A DNA stretch of 24,144 nt from Bin87 sp034421995. Its GTDB lineage: Bacteria > Chloroflexota > Dehalococcoidia > Lucifugimonadales > UBA3495. The notes under the pieces were generated by a model. It made no database searches. It saw nothing but the letters and a program-made list of their open reading frames with translations, and was not told the origin of the DNA. Of the stretch, positions 1-6,510 are shown piece by piece. The first letter of the stretch is position 1, and each line of letters opens with the position of its first letter. The translations under genes were made by a program, and so were the position numbers. The DNA is taken from positions 1-24,144 of the forward strand of contig DAOUJY010000140.1 in NCBI GenBank assembly GCA_034421995.1. The letters are read 5' to 3'.

Positions 1-401
1 TGCCGACGCTCGGTGAGGTCGCGCACGTCGCCGTCGATGCGGGTGATGCCGCCCGGGTCCAGGCCGGCGGCCTCGGCCATGCTCTGCCAGCGGATCACCT
101 GGTCCCGGGCCAGGGCCTTGATGGGGTAGATGGCGACGGCCGTGGCGTTGGGGTTGGCGGCCAGGTGGTGTAGGGTGGGCGCCTGGAAGACCAGGGACTT
201 GCCGCTGGCGGTGCCGGTGCTGATCACCAGGTTGTGGCCCTGACCCAGCAGCTCCAGCCCCATGGCCTGGTGGAGGTAGAGCTGGCCGCCAGCAGTCTGG
301 GCCTTCACCGCGGGCCACACCGCGCTGTCGGTCAGCCAGCCGGGCACGTCGCCGTAGCGGGCCTCCTGGCCGGGGATGGTGATCTCGTCGTGAATGTTCA
401 T
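1..401 (-). CDS. DEAD/DEAH-box helicase, N-terminal part (runs off left edge)
   Basis: Reading the complement from the ATG at 401 gives 133 codons still open at base 1, so only the N-terminus is present. Residues 41-45 (LYLHQ) match the Q-motif region. Residues 62-69 (TGTASGKS) form a Walker A loop and residues 92-101 (YPIKALARDQ) fit motif Ia. This is the layout of large YprA/MrfA-type superfamily 2 helicases, which act in DNA repair or accompany defence genes, but the DExH box, helicase C domain and any C-terminal cysteine domain lie outside the window. An in-frame stop eight codons upstream fixes the ATG as the most upstream possible start, although no clear Shine-Dalgarno is visible. The gene begins 15 bases after the stop of the four-cysteine protein, so the two are probably co-transcribed. 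The helicase family is confident; the subfamily is inference. Confidence 0.85.
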   Translation of the reverse strand, partial: MNIHDEITIPGQEARYGDVPGWLTDSAVWPAVKAQTAGGQLYLHQAMGLELLGQGHNLVISTGTASGKSLVFQAPTLHHLAANPNATAVAIYPIKALARDQVIRWQSMAEAAGLDPGGITRIDGDVRDLTERR

Positions 402-416
402 GATTGCAGAGGCGAG

Positions 417-716
417 TCAGACACCATTGGCTTCGTTGATGCGGTCGCAGCACGCCGGCCCGCAGGCTTTCAGATCACCGGCGCGGGCGTCGAAGGCGTG
501 GCCGGCGGGAATCCGTTCGCCGCACCAGGCGCAGATGCGCCGGAGCAAGGCGGCGCGCAACGCCTCTGGGAACGACGCCGGGTCCAGCGCGGGCGTGTGA
601 TTGCGGCAGTACCAGTCGGCCAGGTCGGCGGCGATGGCCGGAATCGATTTCTCCACTATGTCCAGCGTGAGACCGTCCCGCCACTGGGCAAAGCGGCGCA
701 TCTGGTCGGCGGTCAT
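417..716 (-). CDS. small four-cysteine (probable zinc-binding) hypothetical protein
   Basis: A 99-residue protein. The start was placed at the internal ATG at 716 because GGAGGG sits a few bases upstream, while the longer reading adds an unlikely arginine-rich head. The N-terminal half (MTADQMRRFAQW...) is predicted helical. The C-terminal half has a CAWCG knuckle at C62/C65 and a second CGPAC knuckle at C85/C89, spaced like a treble-clef or zinc-ribbon site, followed by a third cysteine at 90. I do not recognise a named family. It lies 15 bases upstream of the helicase start on the same strand and 76 bases downstream of vapC, so it could be a nucleic-acid-binding accessory of the helicase. 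That role rests on position only. Confidence 0.7.
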   Translation of the reverse strand: MTADQMRRFAQWRDGLTLDIVEKSIPAIAADLADWYCRNHTPALDPASFPEALRAALLRRICAWCGERIPAGHAFDARAGDLKACGPACCDRINEANGV

Positions 717-792
717 CGTGCCCTCCAGGTTCTTTCCATGGCCGTGGCTCCCACTGTGGAAAATAACGGTCGCGGCAGCGCAGCCGGAACGG

Positions 793-1194
793 TCACCAGA
801 CGGTCGGCACCCGCTCCGACGTCGCCAGCGCCTCATCGCGGGTCACCACCGCCGCGCCCAGCGCGTCCGCCTCCGCGGCGATCAGCCGGTCGTGCATCTC
901 CGGGATCTCGGGAAACCGGTCCAATCTCTCCAGCTGCGCCCGGCCCAGATCGGACAGCTCTATCCCGTCCACCGAGTCCAGCGCTTCCAGGAGCGCCGAC
1001 GCTCCCAGAGGGCTGCCCAACTTCACCGACAGGTAGTAGAACTCGGCCACCACGATGGCGGGAACCACCACCGTGGCGTTGCCCGTCTCCGCCAGCCGGA
1101 AGACGGCGCTGGCGGCGACGCTGAGGCGCTCCGGTGATCGGAAGTACCACCAGAGGGCGTGGGTGTCGGCGACGAACCGGGTCCGGCTAACCAT
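793..1194 (-). CDS. vapC: VapC-type PIN-domain ribonuclease toxin
   Basis: A 133-residue protein, the usual VapC size. PIN-domain acidic residues are all visible: D10 in FVADTHALWWY, E51 in VVAEFYYL, D102 in EMHDRLIAAEA and D120 in VVTRDEAL. In this family they coordinate magnesium for single-strand RNA cleavage, typically of tRNA or rRNA. The ATG overlaps the end of the upstream antitoxin gene by 8 bases, the usual coupling of toxin-antitoxin pairs. The sequence shows no truncation or missing catalytic residue, so the toxin is probably active when unpaired. The substrate cannot be told from sequence. Confidence 0.92.
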   Translation of the reverse strand: MVSRTRFVADTHALWWYFRSPERLSVAASAVFRLAETGNATVVVPAIVVAEFYYLSVKLGSPLGASALLEALDSVDGIELSDLGRAQLERLDRFPEIPEMHDRLIAAEADALGAAVVTRDEALATSERVPTVW

Positions 1195-1462
1195 CGGCGT
1201 TGTTGGTTGATCCGTCGGTCAGCCTCCCACCGGTCTCCCAGATGCCCTTGATGTCCAGGAAGTCCTGGTATTGGGCGTCGGGCAATTGGGAGAGGGCGCC
1301 CCGCAGCGTGGACAGGGAGGGCTCGCCGGCGACGGGTTCCACCGCGGTCAGACGGCCGCAGGGCCGTCCCCGGCGCGTGATGATCACCTCGTCGCCCTGG
1401 CCCAGGTCCCGGAGGATCTCGCTGAGGTGGGCCTTGGCCTCTCTGATGCTGTAGGTGGTCAT
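1187..1462 (-). CDS. Phd/YefM-family antitoxin
   Basis: A 91-residue protein. I chose the ATG at 1462 because it begins with the family signature MTTYSIREAKAHLSEIL; the longer frame to 1552 adds only an unrelated 30-residue head. The N-terminal Phd/YefM fold (residues 1-42, including GDEVIITRRGRPCGRL) binds DNA and dimerises. The rest (45-91) should be the flexible toxin-neutralising tail. It overlaps vapC by 8 bases, giving the standard antitoxin-first operon. A Phd-type antitoxin with a PIN toxin is a frequent pairing. Autoregulation is expected, and a near-palindrome lies just upstream at 1499-1510. Confidence 0.9.
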   Translation of the reverse strand: MTTYSIREAKAHLSEILRDLGQGDEVIITRRGRPCGRLTAVEPVAGEPSLSTLRGALSQLPDAQYQDFLDIKGIWETGGRLTDGSTNNADG

Positions 1463-1498
1463 GTTATCCGCCGTGGGATGATTCTCTGGACAAACACA

Positions 1499-1510
1499 AT
1501 GTGACCACAT
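1499..1510. promoter_or_regulatory. near-palindrome upstream of the antitoxin gene, possible operator
   Basis: ATGTG-AC-CACAT: two 5-base inverted arms separated by two bases, 37-48 bases upstream of the antitoxin ATG. Phd-type antitoxins repress their own promoters by binding short palindromes in this position, so this is a reasonable operator candidate. Position and symmetry are seen; binding is inference. Confidence 0.35.
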
Positions 1511-1635
1511 GCTACCACGTTGGGAGCGCCGCCACGCCGGATGATGCGCCATATCGCCCCTCCGGCTCCCGATGACCGCAGTCGTCCGATTTCAGCGGAC
1601 AACTGGCAACCAGTCAGAACGCCGGCCGCTGTCTC

Positions 1636-2010
1636 TTACAGGCCGTCGCGTGGCCGTCGCACCACGAGGTCGGGGTTCTCCTGGACGTAGTCCGCCAGGT
1701 TCTCCATCCCCAGTTCCATCTTGCGCGACGGCCGGATGGACGGCGTCCGGTCGATGAAGTACTCCGTGCCCACCTCCACGGCGCCGCCCAGGGTGTAGCC
1801 CTGGACCACCCAGTCGGGCGGAGGCTGGCAGAAGGCGCCGTCAACGCACTGGAGGACCTGGCCGGCGATGCAGTGCCTGCGGCGGAACATTTCCAGGGCG
1901 CGGTTGGCGGCGCGGCGCTTTTCATAGCGTTCCGGGCGCCGTTCCATGGACCTGATGACCCCGTCGGGGTCTCTCCTGTAGTGCCAGACGTGGAAGTGGT
2001 TGTCGGCCAT
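1636..2010 (-). CDS. hypothetical protein, 124 residues
   Basis: The start is set at the ATG at 2010 because a GGGGG-type ribosome binding site lies just upstream; the frame extends to 2064 but adds only an unlikely head. The protein begins MADNHFHVWHYRRDPDG, has a strongly basic, helical stretch rich in arginine (about residues 12-45, RRPERYEKRRAANRALE), two isolated cysteines (C47, C55, C61 region) and an acidic C-terminal segment. There is no signal peptide or membrane segment. I do not recognise the family. It is monocistronic as far as visible, with 173 bases to the antitoxin start downstream. A perfect 16-base palindrome sits immediately upstream and may control it. Confidence 0.65.
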   Translation of the reverse strand: MADNHFHVWHYRRDPDGVIRSMERRPERYEKRRAANRALEMFRRRHCIAGQVLQCVDGAFCQPPPDWVVQGYTLGGAVEVGTEYFIDRTPSIRPSRKMELGMENLADYVQENPDLVVRRPRDGL

Positions 2011-2032
2011 GGCGAACCCCCGCAATGCTGCT

Positions 2033-2048
2033 GGGTACAATTGTACCC
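2033..2048. promoter_or_regulatory. perfect 16-bp palindrome, candidate operator
   Basis: GGGTACAATTGTACCC is an exact 16-base palindrome ending 23 bases before the ATG of the small protein at 2010 (minus strand), overlapping where its promoter or 5' leader would lie. A continuous dyad with no loop suits a homodimeric repressor better than an RNA hairpin. The regulator is unknown. Confidence 0.45.
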
Positions 2049-2709
2049 TGAGGCATCCTGCCATGGGAACGGCTTGCCGTAATGGAGGTTGCGCGAAGCA
2101 AGGCTGCGTGTCCGCTTACGGGCGGCACAGCCAGGTCGTCAGGTCGTCGTCATGTCGCTGTCCAGCGATTATGTCAGTCCGACCGGGATGGTCGGTTCGG
2201 TGACATAGAGCGCCACGGTTGATGGGGCGATCGCTCAGTTGGATCAAGGAGCAGACGTGTTTCCGGACGGTATTACGGTGAAGGCTGAGTTGGCGTGAGA
2301 TTGCGAGTAAGAATGGGCTCTAATCCCTGGCCTGCCGTACCGCCTTCCAGATGACCACTCGCCGTCGGGTGAGTTCCCGACCGATCTTAGGTTCATTGTG
2401 ATGGTTTTCTACCGCCGATTCCCCTGCGACTAGATCGGGCTCCGAGTTAGCCAGGAGTTCGTCTGAGAAAGGCGCACGATGCCCGTTACGGTCGGGATTG
2501 ATGGCTTGATCACGCCGTTGCAACCTGTGGATATTGGCCGGATAAAGGCCCAGCGGTGGGATTGCGAGGCTGCCGGTCTTTGCCGGCGGCCCACGCGTTC
2601 CCGGCATGTCGACGCGCTCCTCGAGAACCCAACGAGTGCGCTGAAGAACCGGCGTGCGATTTCAACCATCTGTGAGTGCAACTCTGCGGTTGCAATCCTT
2701 GGAAATGTA
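2049..2709. other. gene-poor intergenic stretch of about 660 bases
   Basis: Short open frames occur on both strands (for example plus 2479-2796 and minus 2320-2607 or 2430-2861), but none has a recognisable domain, a ribosome binding site or believable composition, and they overlap one another. Apart from the dyad at 2171-2206 I see no RNA gene, transposase remnant or repeat array. It could hold decayed coding sequence or the 3' flank of the XRE-TPR gene. Confidence 0.5.
2171..2206. repeat. nested inverted repeat (possible stem-loop)
   Basis: Outer arms ATGTCA (2171-2176) and TGACAT (2201-2206) enclose inner arms CCGACC (2179-2184) and GGTCGG (2190-2195) around a five-base loop. The two nested exact arms are offset by small asymmetric bulges. 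No T-run follows on either strand, so it is not a standard terminator. Confidence 0.5.
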
Positions 2710-4686
2710 TCAGCAGGGGTCGCTTCCAGGAGAAGCCGTGCGCAACCGCAATTTCCGGAGCGTGTCGTCGTCAAATGGGTTGTTACCCGACTGTAGGGTT
2801 CGGATCCACGCCTCTCGGCTGGGCCGGTAGTGGGAACGGCAGGTCGGTTTCTCCGAGGCATCCACCCAGTTCAGAAATACCCTGAAGTCCATCACAGCCT
2901 CGTCCGCTGAACCCATCACGCCGTAGACCAGCCCTCGACTGTCCCGCGCCGGACCCTCCGGCTCTCGCTCCAGAGCCATGTTGCAGAAAGGCAGCGCCTC
3001 CTCCGGCCGACGCTGTACGCCAAGTTGCCAACACAGCGCGTTGTTGATCACCTGATTACGGGGGTCCCTTTCCAGCGCTGCCCTCAGATCAGAGTTGGAG
3101 GGCTCCCATTCTTGTGCTTCCGAGTGCACCAGCGCTCGGTTGTAATACCCAAGCGGATTGTCGGGCGCCAGGTCTATGGCTTTGGCGAAATCGGCCATGG
3201 CCTGTTCAACGTCTCCGTCTTCACCCCTCTGCAACAGGGCCTTACCCCGGTTCACCCATGCCGTTGCCAACTCCGGGTCTATGTCGATCGCGCGTTTCAA
3301 GTCCTCGAAGGCGAGGTCAAGGTCCCCCTCGCGACCCCGTTCCAGGTACACCGTCGCCCGGTTCACCAGCACGCCCGGGCCTTCCACGCCGGCGTCGATG
3401 GCGCGGTCCATATCGTCCAGCGCCCGGTCGAGGTCGCCGGGCCGGCCCCTCGCGATGTAGGCCGTGGCCCGGTTGAAGTACGGGGCCGGCAGGTGGGGAG
3501 CCAACGCCGACGCCCTCGTAAGGTCGGCGATGGCGAGATCCTTGTCGCCCGGCCGCCCGCGTTCCAGGTACGCCAGACCCCGACTGCCGTAGGTATCGGC
3601 GGACCGTGGCTGCACCGACAGCACCTCGGTGAACCGCCAGACGGCCTCGTCCAGATCCGCGTACTCCCCGCCCAGATAGGCCTGACCCAGGCGGTAGTGC
3701 AGGTTGGCCAGAGCGGCCTGGTCCGCAGGTGGATGCTCCAGCGCCTGGTACAGCACGGTCTTGGCCGGTTCATACTCAGCCCGTTGCAGGTACACCTCGC
3801 TCAGGGTCAGCAGCGCCACTGAGCGCACTTCCGCCGTCAGGTCGATGTTGATGGTCGTGGGCAACTCGGACGGCGATGTGGCGATTTCCACAACCTGGGG
3901 ACCGAGGGACTCGCTCTCGGTGGGGGTTGAGGTCAGGTGGGCCAGCACCCTGCCGCTGTCGTATTCTCCCCAGATCACGATCGATGCGCCCGACTGCTTT
4001 GCGGCCGACAATGCCGCCCGGTGCCCCGGGACGGTTTCCGTCCAATCGTCGATCCTGATCCCTTCAAGTCCGGCGGCGGCGATCTCGCGGCTTATACTGT
4101 CCCCGAGGCGGCCACGGATGTTGAACTCCAGCTGCCCGGCCGTGTAGTTGGCGAACGGCGCGATCACGATCAGCGCTTCTCCGGCTCCGGCCACGGGATG
4201 GTCAGGCTCTCCGGAGGAATCAATCGGCGCCGCCCCGGTCGGCTCCACGGGGCGGTTGGGCTCATCGGAAAGATCGACCAACGCCAGCGTCACCGCGATC
4301 GCGACCATCACCGCCACCGCTGCGGCCGACGCAGCGATCCAGAAACTCCAGCGTCTGCGCCCAGGAGCCGGCGGCGAATCAACAACATCCGGCGGCGCGG
4401 GAGACGGCGCATCGGCGGGTTCTGGGGGCGGAGCCTCGACCGCCGGCGCTTCCGGGTCGAAATCCGCCGCGATCAACAGCTCGTCCCTTTCCTCCGGCGT
4501 GAGCCTCAGCTCCTCGGCACAACGGAGCACATCCTCGCGGTAGCGCGGCCTGGCGGTGAGGCCCTCCTTCCAGCGAATCAGGGTCGCGCGGCTCACCCCG
4601 ATACGCCGGGCCAGGTTAGAATCGTTAATGCCCGACCGGCTGATGTGGGAGGTGAGGAGTTGGCCGAAATCTGGCAAAAGATACAA
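2710..4686 (-). CDS. membrane-anchored XRE-family regulator with extracytoplasmic TPR repeats
   Basis: A 658-residue protein. Residues about 8-72 form an XRE-type helix-turn-helix (NDSNLARRIGVSRATLIRWK). A Pro/Ala-rich linker (75-110) leads to one hydrophobic helix (113-137). A domain at about 170-280 follows, then TPR repeats over about 285-605. Four consecutive repeats carry the same insertion, RGRPGDKDLA, RGRPGDLDRA, RGREGDLDLA and RGEDGDVEQA. The topology places the DNA-binding head in the cytoplasm and the TPR array outside, as in one-component transmembrane regulators. The start is TTG at 4686 with only AGGA next to it and no internal Met nearby, so the exact N-terminus is uncertain. 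It is divergent from the VWA/macroglobulin operon across 106 bases and is the natural candidate for its regulator; that link is inference. Confidence 0.85.
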   Translation of the reverse strand: MYLLPDFGQLLTSHISRSGINDSNLARRIGVSRATLIRWKEGLTARPRYREDVLRCAEELRLTPEERDELLIAADFDPEAPAVEAPPPEPADAPSPAPPDVVDSPPAPGRRRWSFWIAASAAAVAVMVAIAVTLALVDLSDEPNRPVEPTGAAPIDSSGEPDHPVAGAGEALIVIAPFANYTAGQLEFNIRGRLGDSISREIAAAGLEGIRIDDWTETVPGHRAALSAAKQSGASIVIWGEYDSGRVLAHLTSTPTESESLGPQVVEIATSPSELPTTINIDLTAEVRSVALLTLSEVYLQRAEYEPAKTVLYQALEHPPADQAALANLHYRLGQAYLGGEYADLDEAVWRFTEVLSVQPRSADTYGSRGLAYLERGRPGDKDLAIADLTRASALAPHLPAPYFNRATAYIARGRPGDLDRALDDMDRAIDAGVEGPGVLVNRATVYLERGREGDLDLAFEDLKRAIDIDPELATAWVNRGKALLQRGEDGDVEQAMADFAKAIDLAPDNPLGYYNRALVHSEAQEWEPSNSDLRAALERDPRNQVINNALCWQLGVQRRPEEALPFCNMALEREPEGPARDSRGLVYGVMGSADEAVMDFRVFLNWVDASEKPTCRSHYRPSREAWIRTLQSGNNPFDDDTLRKLRLRTASPGSDPC

Positions 4687-4792
4687 TCCTGTCGCACAAA
4701 ATGAGCCGAGTGTTACACATCTGTCGTTCAGTGTACAACCGGTGAACGCCTAACCTTGACGTCGCCACACCCAAATTCAAGGAGGCGATGAG
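4687..4792. promoter_or_regulatory. divergent promoter region with strong SD for the VWA gene
   Basis: These 106 bases separate the divergent XRE-TPR and VWA genes and must hold both promoters. AAGGAGG at 4779-4785, seven bases from the ATG at 4793, is a near-perfect Shine-Dalgarno and fixes the VWA start. AT-richer sequence around 4690-4740 (TTACACATCTG... CAGTGTACAAC) is the likely promoter and operator zone; I cannot assign -35/-10 boxes securely. Confidence 0.55.
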
Positions 4793-6436
4793 ATGAACCG
4801 AATAATGTCCAAGGCAATTGTTCCCCTGCCAATGCTGTTGCTGCTGTCGCTGGCCGTAACGGCCTGCGGCGGCAGCGAGGAGTCCTCCGCTCCGGCTGCC
4901 CTAGCGGCCCCGGCGGCCGCAGCTGCTACGGCCGTACCCGCGGCCGCGTATCCCTCCAGCGCACCCGCGCAGCAGCAGGCTGCGATGCCGGCCTCGGAGC
5001 CCTCGCAGGCCGAGGGCTTCAACAACGTCGGCGGCTCGGCCACCGTCAACGATAAGCCCTACGACCTCACCTTCTTCCAGCACTACGGCGTCAACCCGTT
5101 CATAGATACGGAGGACGACCACCTGTCCACCTTCGCCATCGACGTGGACACCGCGTCATACACCATTGCGCGCAGATTCCTGGACGATGGGCACCTGCCC
5201 GACCAGAACTCCATACGGGTGGAGGAGTTCGTCAATTACTTCGATCAGGGCTACTCGGCGCCCACCGACGACGCCTTCGCGATTCACATGGACGGTTCGC
5301 CGTCCCCGTTCGGCAACGGCAATCACTGGCTGATGCGCGTCGGATTGCAGGGGAAGGAACTCACCGAGGAGGAGAGGCAGGATGCGACGCTGGTGTTCAC
5401 CATCGACGTTTCCGGCTCCATGGCGCGCGAGGACCGGCTGGGACTCGTGAAGCAATCGCTGCGGCTGCTGGTGGATGAACTCCGCTCCGACGACAAAGTT
5501 GTCATCGTGACCTATGGCGACCGCGGCTCCGTGCTGCTCGAAGCCACTGAAGGCCGAGAGCGGGGCAAGATCCTGCAGGCCATCGACTCCCTGCAGCCCG
5601 GCGGCTCCACATACGTTGAGGACGGCCTGAAGGTCGCCTACAAGCTGGCGGTGGGCGAAGTGCAATCCGATCGCATCACCCGCGTCATGGTGCTCTCCGA
5701 CGGCGTCGGCAACGTGGGCAACACCGGTCACGAATCGCTACTGCGTCAGGTCCAGGGATACGTTGACCAGGGCGTGACCCTCACCACCGTCGGTTTCGGC
5801 ATGGGCAACTACAACGACATCCTGATGGAGCAGTTGGCCAACGACGGCGACGGCTCCTACTACTACGTCGACACTCTCTCGGAGGCTCGCCGCATCTTCG
5901 TCGACGACCTCACTGGAACCCTCCAGGTCATTGCCAGGGACGCCAAGGTGCAGGTCGAGTTCAACCCCGAGGTCGTCAGCCGCTATCGGCTGCTGGGCTA
6001 CGAGAACCGGGACGTGGCCGATGACGACTTCCGAGATGACACGGTGGACGCGGGTGAGATCGGCGCCGGACACAGCGTCACCGCGCTCTATGAGCTCAAA
6101 CTCCGCGAAGGCGCCGAAGGCGTCATCGGGACGGTCTACATGCGCTACGAGGACGTCGGATTCAACGAGGTGGTCGAAATCAACCAGGAGTTCCAGCGCA
6201 GCGATCTGGCTGCGACCTTTGAAGAGACCACCCCTACGTTCCAACTGTCGGCGGTGGTGGCCGAATTCGCCGAGGTCCTGCGCGGGAGCTATTGGGCTCG
6301 CGAGGGCAGCCTCCAGGCCGTGTCGGGAGAGGCCCGCCGCGTACAGCTGCTCCTCCCGGATTCGACTGCCGTATCCGATTTCACCAGCCTGGCGGTTCAA
6401 GCGGCCGGTCTCGAGGCCGACGCCCCCGGCAGCTAA
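4793..6436 (+). CDS. YfbK-like von Willebrand factor A domain lipoprotein
   Basis: A 547-residue exported lipoprotein. Residues 1-24 form a type II signal peptide with lipobox LAVTAC and lipidated C25. An Ala/Pro-rich linker (26-75) follows. An N-terminal YfbK-type domain (about 85-180) contains NPFIDTEDDHLSTFAIDVDT and VRVEEFVNYF. The VWA domain (about 197-375) has an intact MIDAS: DVSGS at D205/S207/S209, T273 and D303. The C-terminal part (about 380-540) matches the DUF3520-type region of this family. VWA/MIDAS domains bind protein ligands through a divalent metal. The start is set by AAGGAGG at 4779-4785. The macroglobulin gene follows after 74 bases with no evident terminator, so the two are probably one operon. 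The mature end CGGSEE recurs inside the macroglobulin. Partner and ligand are unknown. Confidence 0.9.
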   Translation: MNRIMSKAIVPLPMLLLLSLAVTACGGSEESSAPAALAAPAAAAATAVPAAAYPSSAPAQQQAAMPASEPSQAEGFNNVGGSATVNDKPYDLTFFQHYGVNPFIDTEDDHLSTFAIDVDTASYTIARRFLDDGHLPDQNSIRVEEFVNYFDQGYSAPTDDAFAIHMDGSPSPFGNGNHWLMRVGLQGKELTEEERQDATLVFTIDVSGSMAREDRLGLVKQSLRLLVDELRSDDKVVIVTYGDRGSVLLEATEGRERGKILQAIDSLQPGGSTYVEDGLKVAYKLAVGEVQSDRITRVMVLSDGVGNVGNTGHESLLRQVQGYVDQGVTLTTVGFGMGNYNDILMEQLANDGDGSYYYVDTLSEARRIFVDDLTGTLQVIARDAKVQVEFNPEVVSRYRLLGYENRDVADDDFRDDTVDAGEIGAGHSVTALYELKLREGAEGVIGTVYMRYEDVGFNEVVEINQEFQRSDLAATFEETTPTFQLSAVVAEFAEVLRGSYWAREGSLQAVSGEARRVQLLLPDSTAVSDFTSLAVQAAGLEADAPGS

Positions 6437-6510
6437 CGGCCGAGTTGGCAGATGAAACGATGCGCGACCCGGTCGCAAGTGCCGGTGTTTCGGCAACAAA
6501 GGACGCTGAG

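Noticed and set aside
234..1137. Overlapping plus-strand frames across the toxin and helicase genes
   Set aside because: They have low-complexity Pro/Arg/Ala composition typical of shadow frames and conflict with the well supported Phd-VapC, four-cysteine and helicase genes.
2479..2796. 105-residue plus-strand frame in the gene-poor stretch
   Set aside because: No ribosome binding site and no domain; its 3' end overlaps the end of the XRE-TPR gene antisense. Composition does not look like protein.
3025..4704. Two long plus-strand frames (3025-3822 and 3937-4704)
   Set aside because: Both are mirror images of the XRE-TPR gene. The minus-strand frame has clear HTH, membrane and TPR content.
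6292..6510. Upstream extension of the macroglobulin reading frame
   Set aside because: It overlaps the VWA coding sequence and encodes Pro/Arg/Gly-rich shadow sequence. ATG 6511 has its own AAAGGA and begins a signal peptide.
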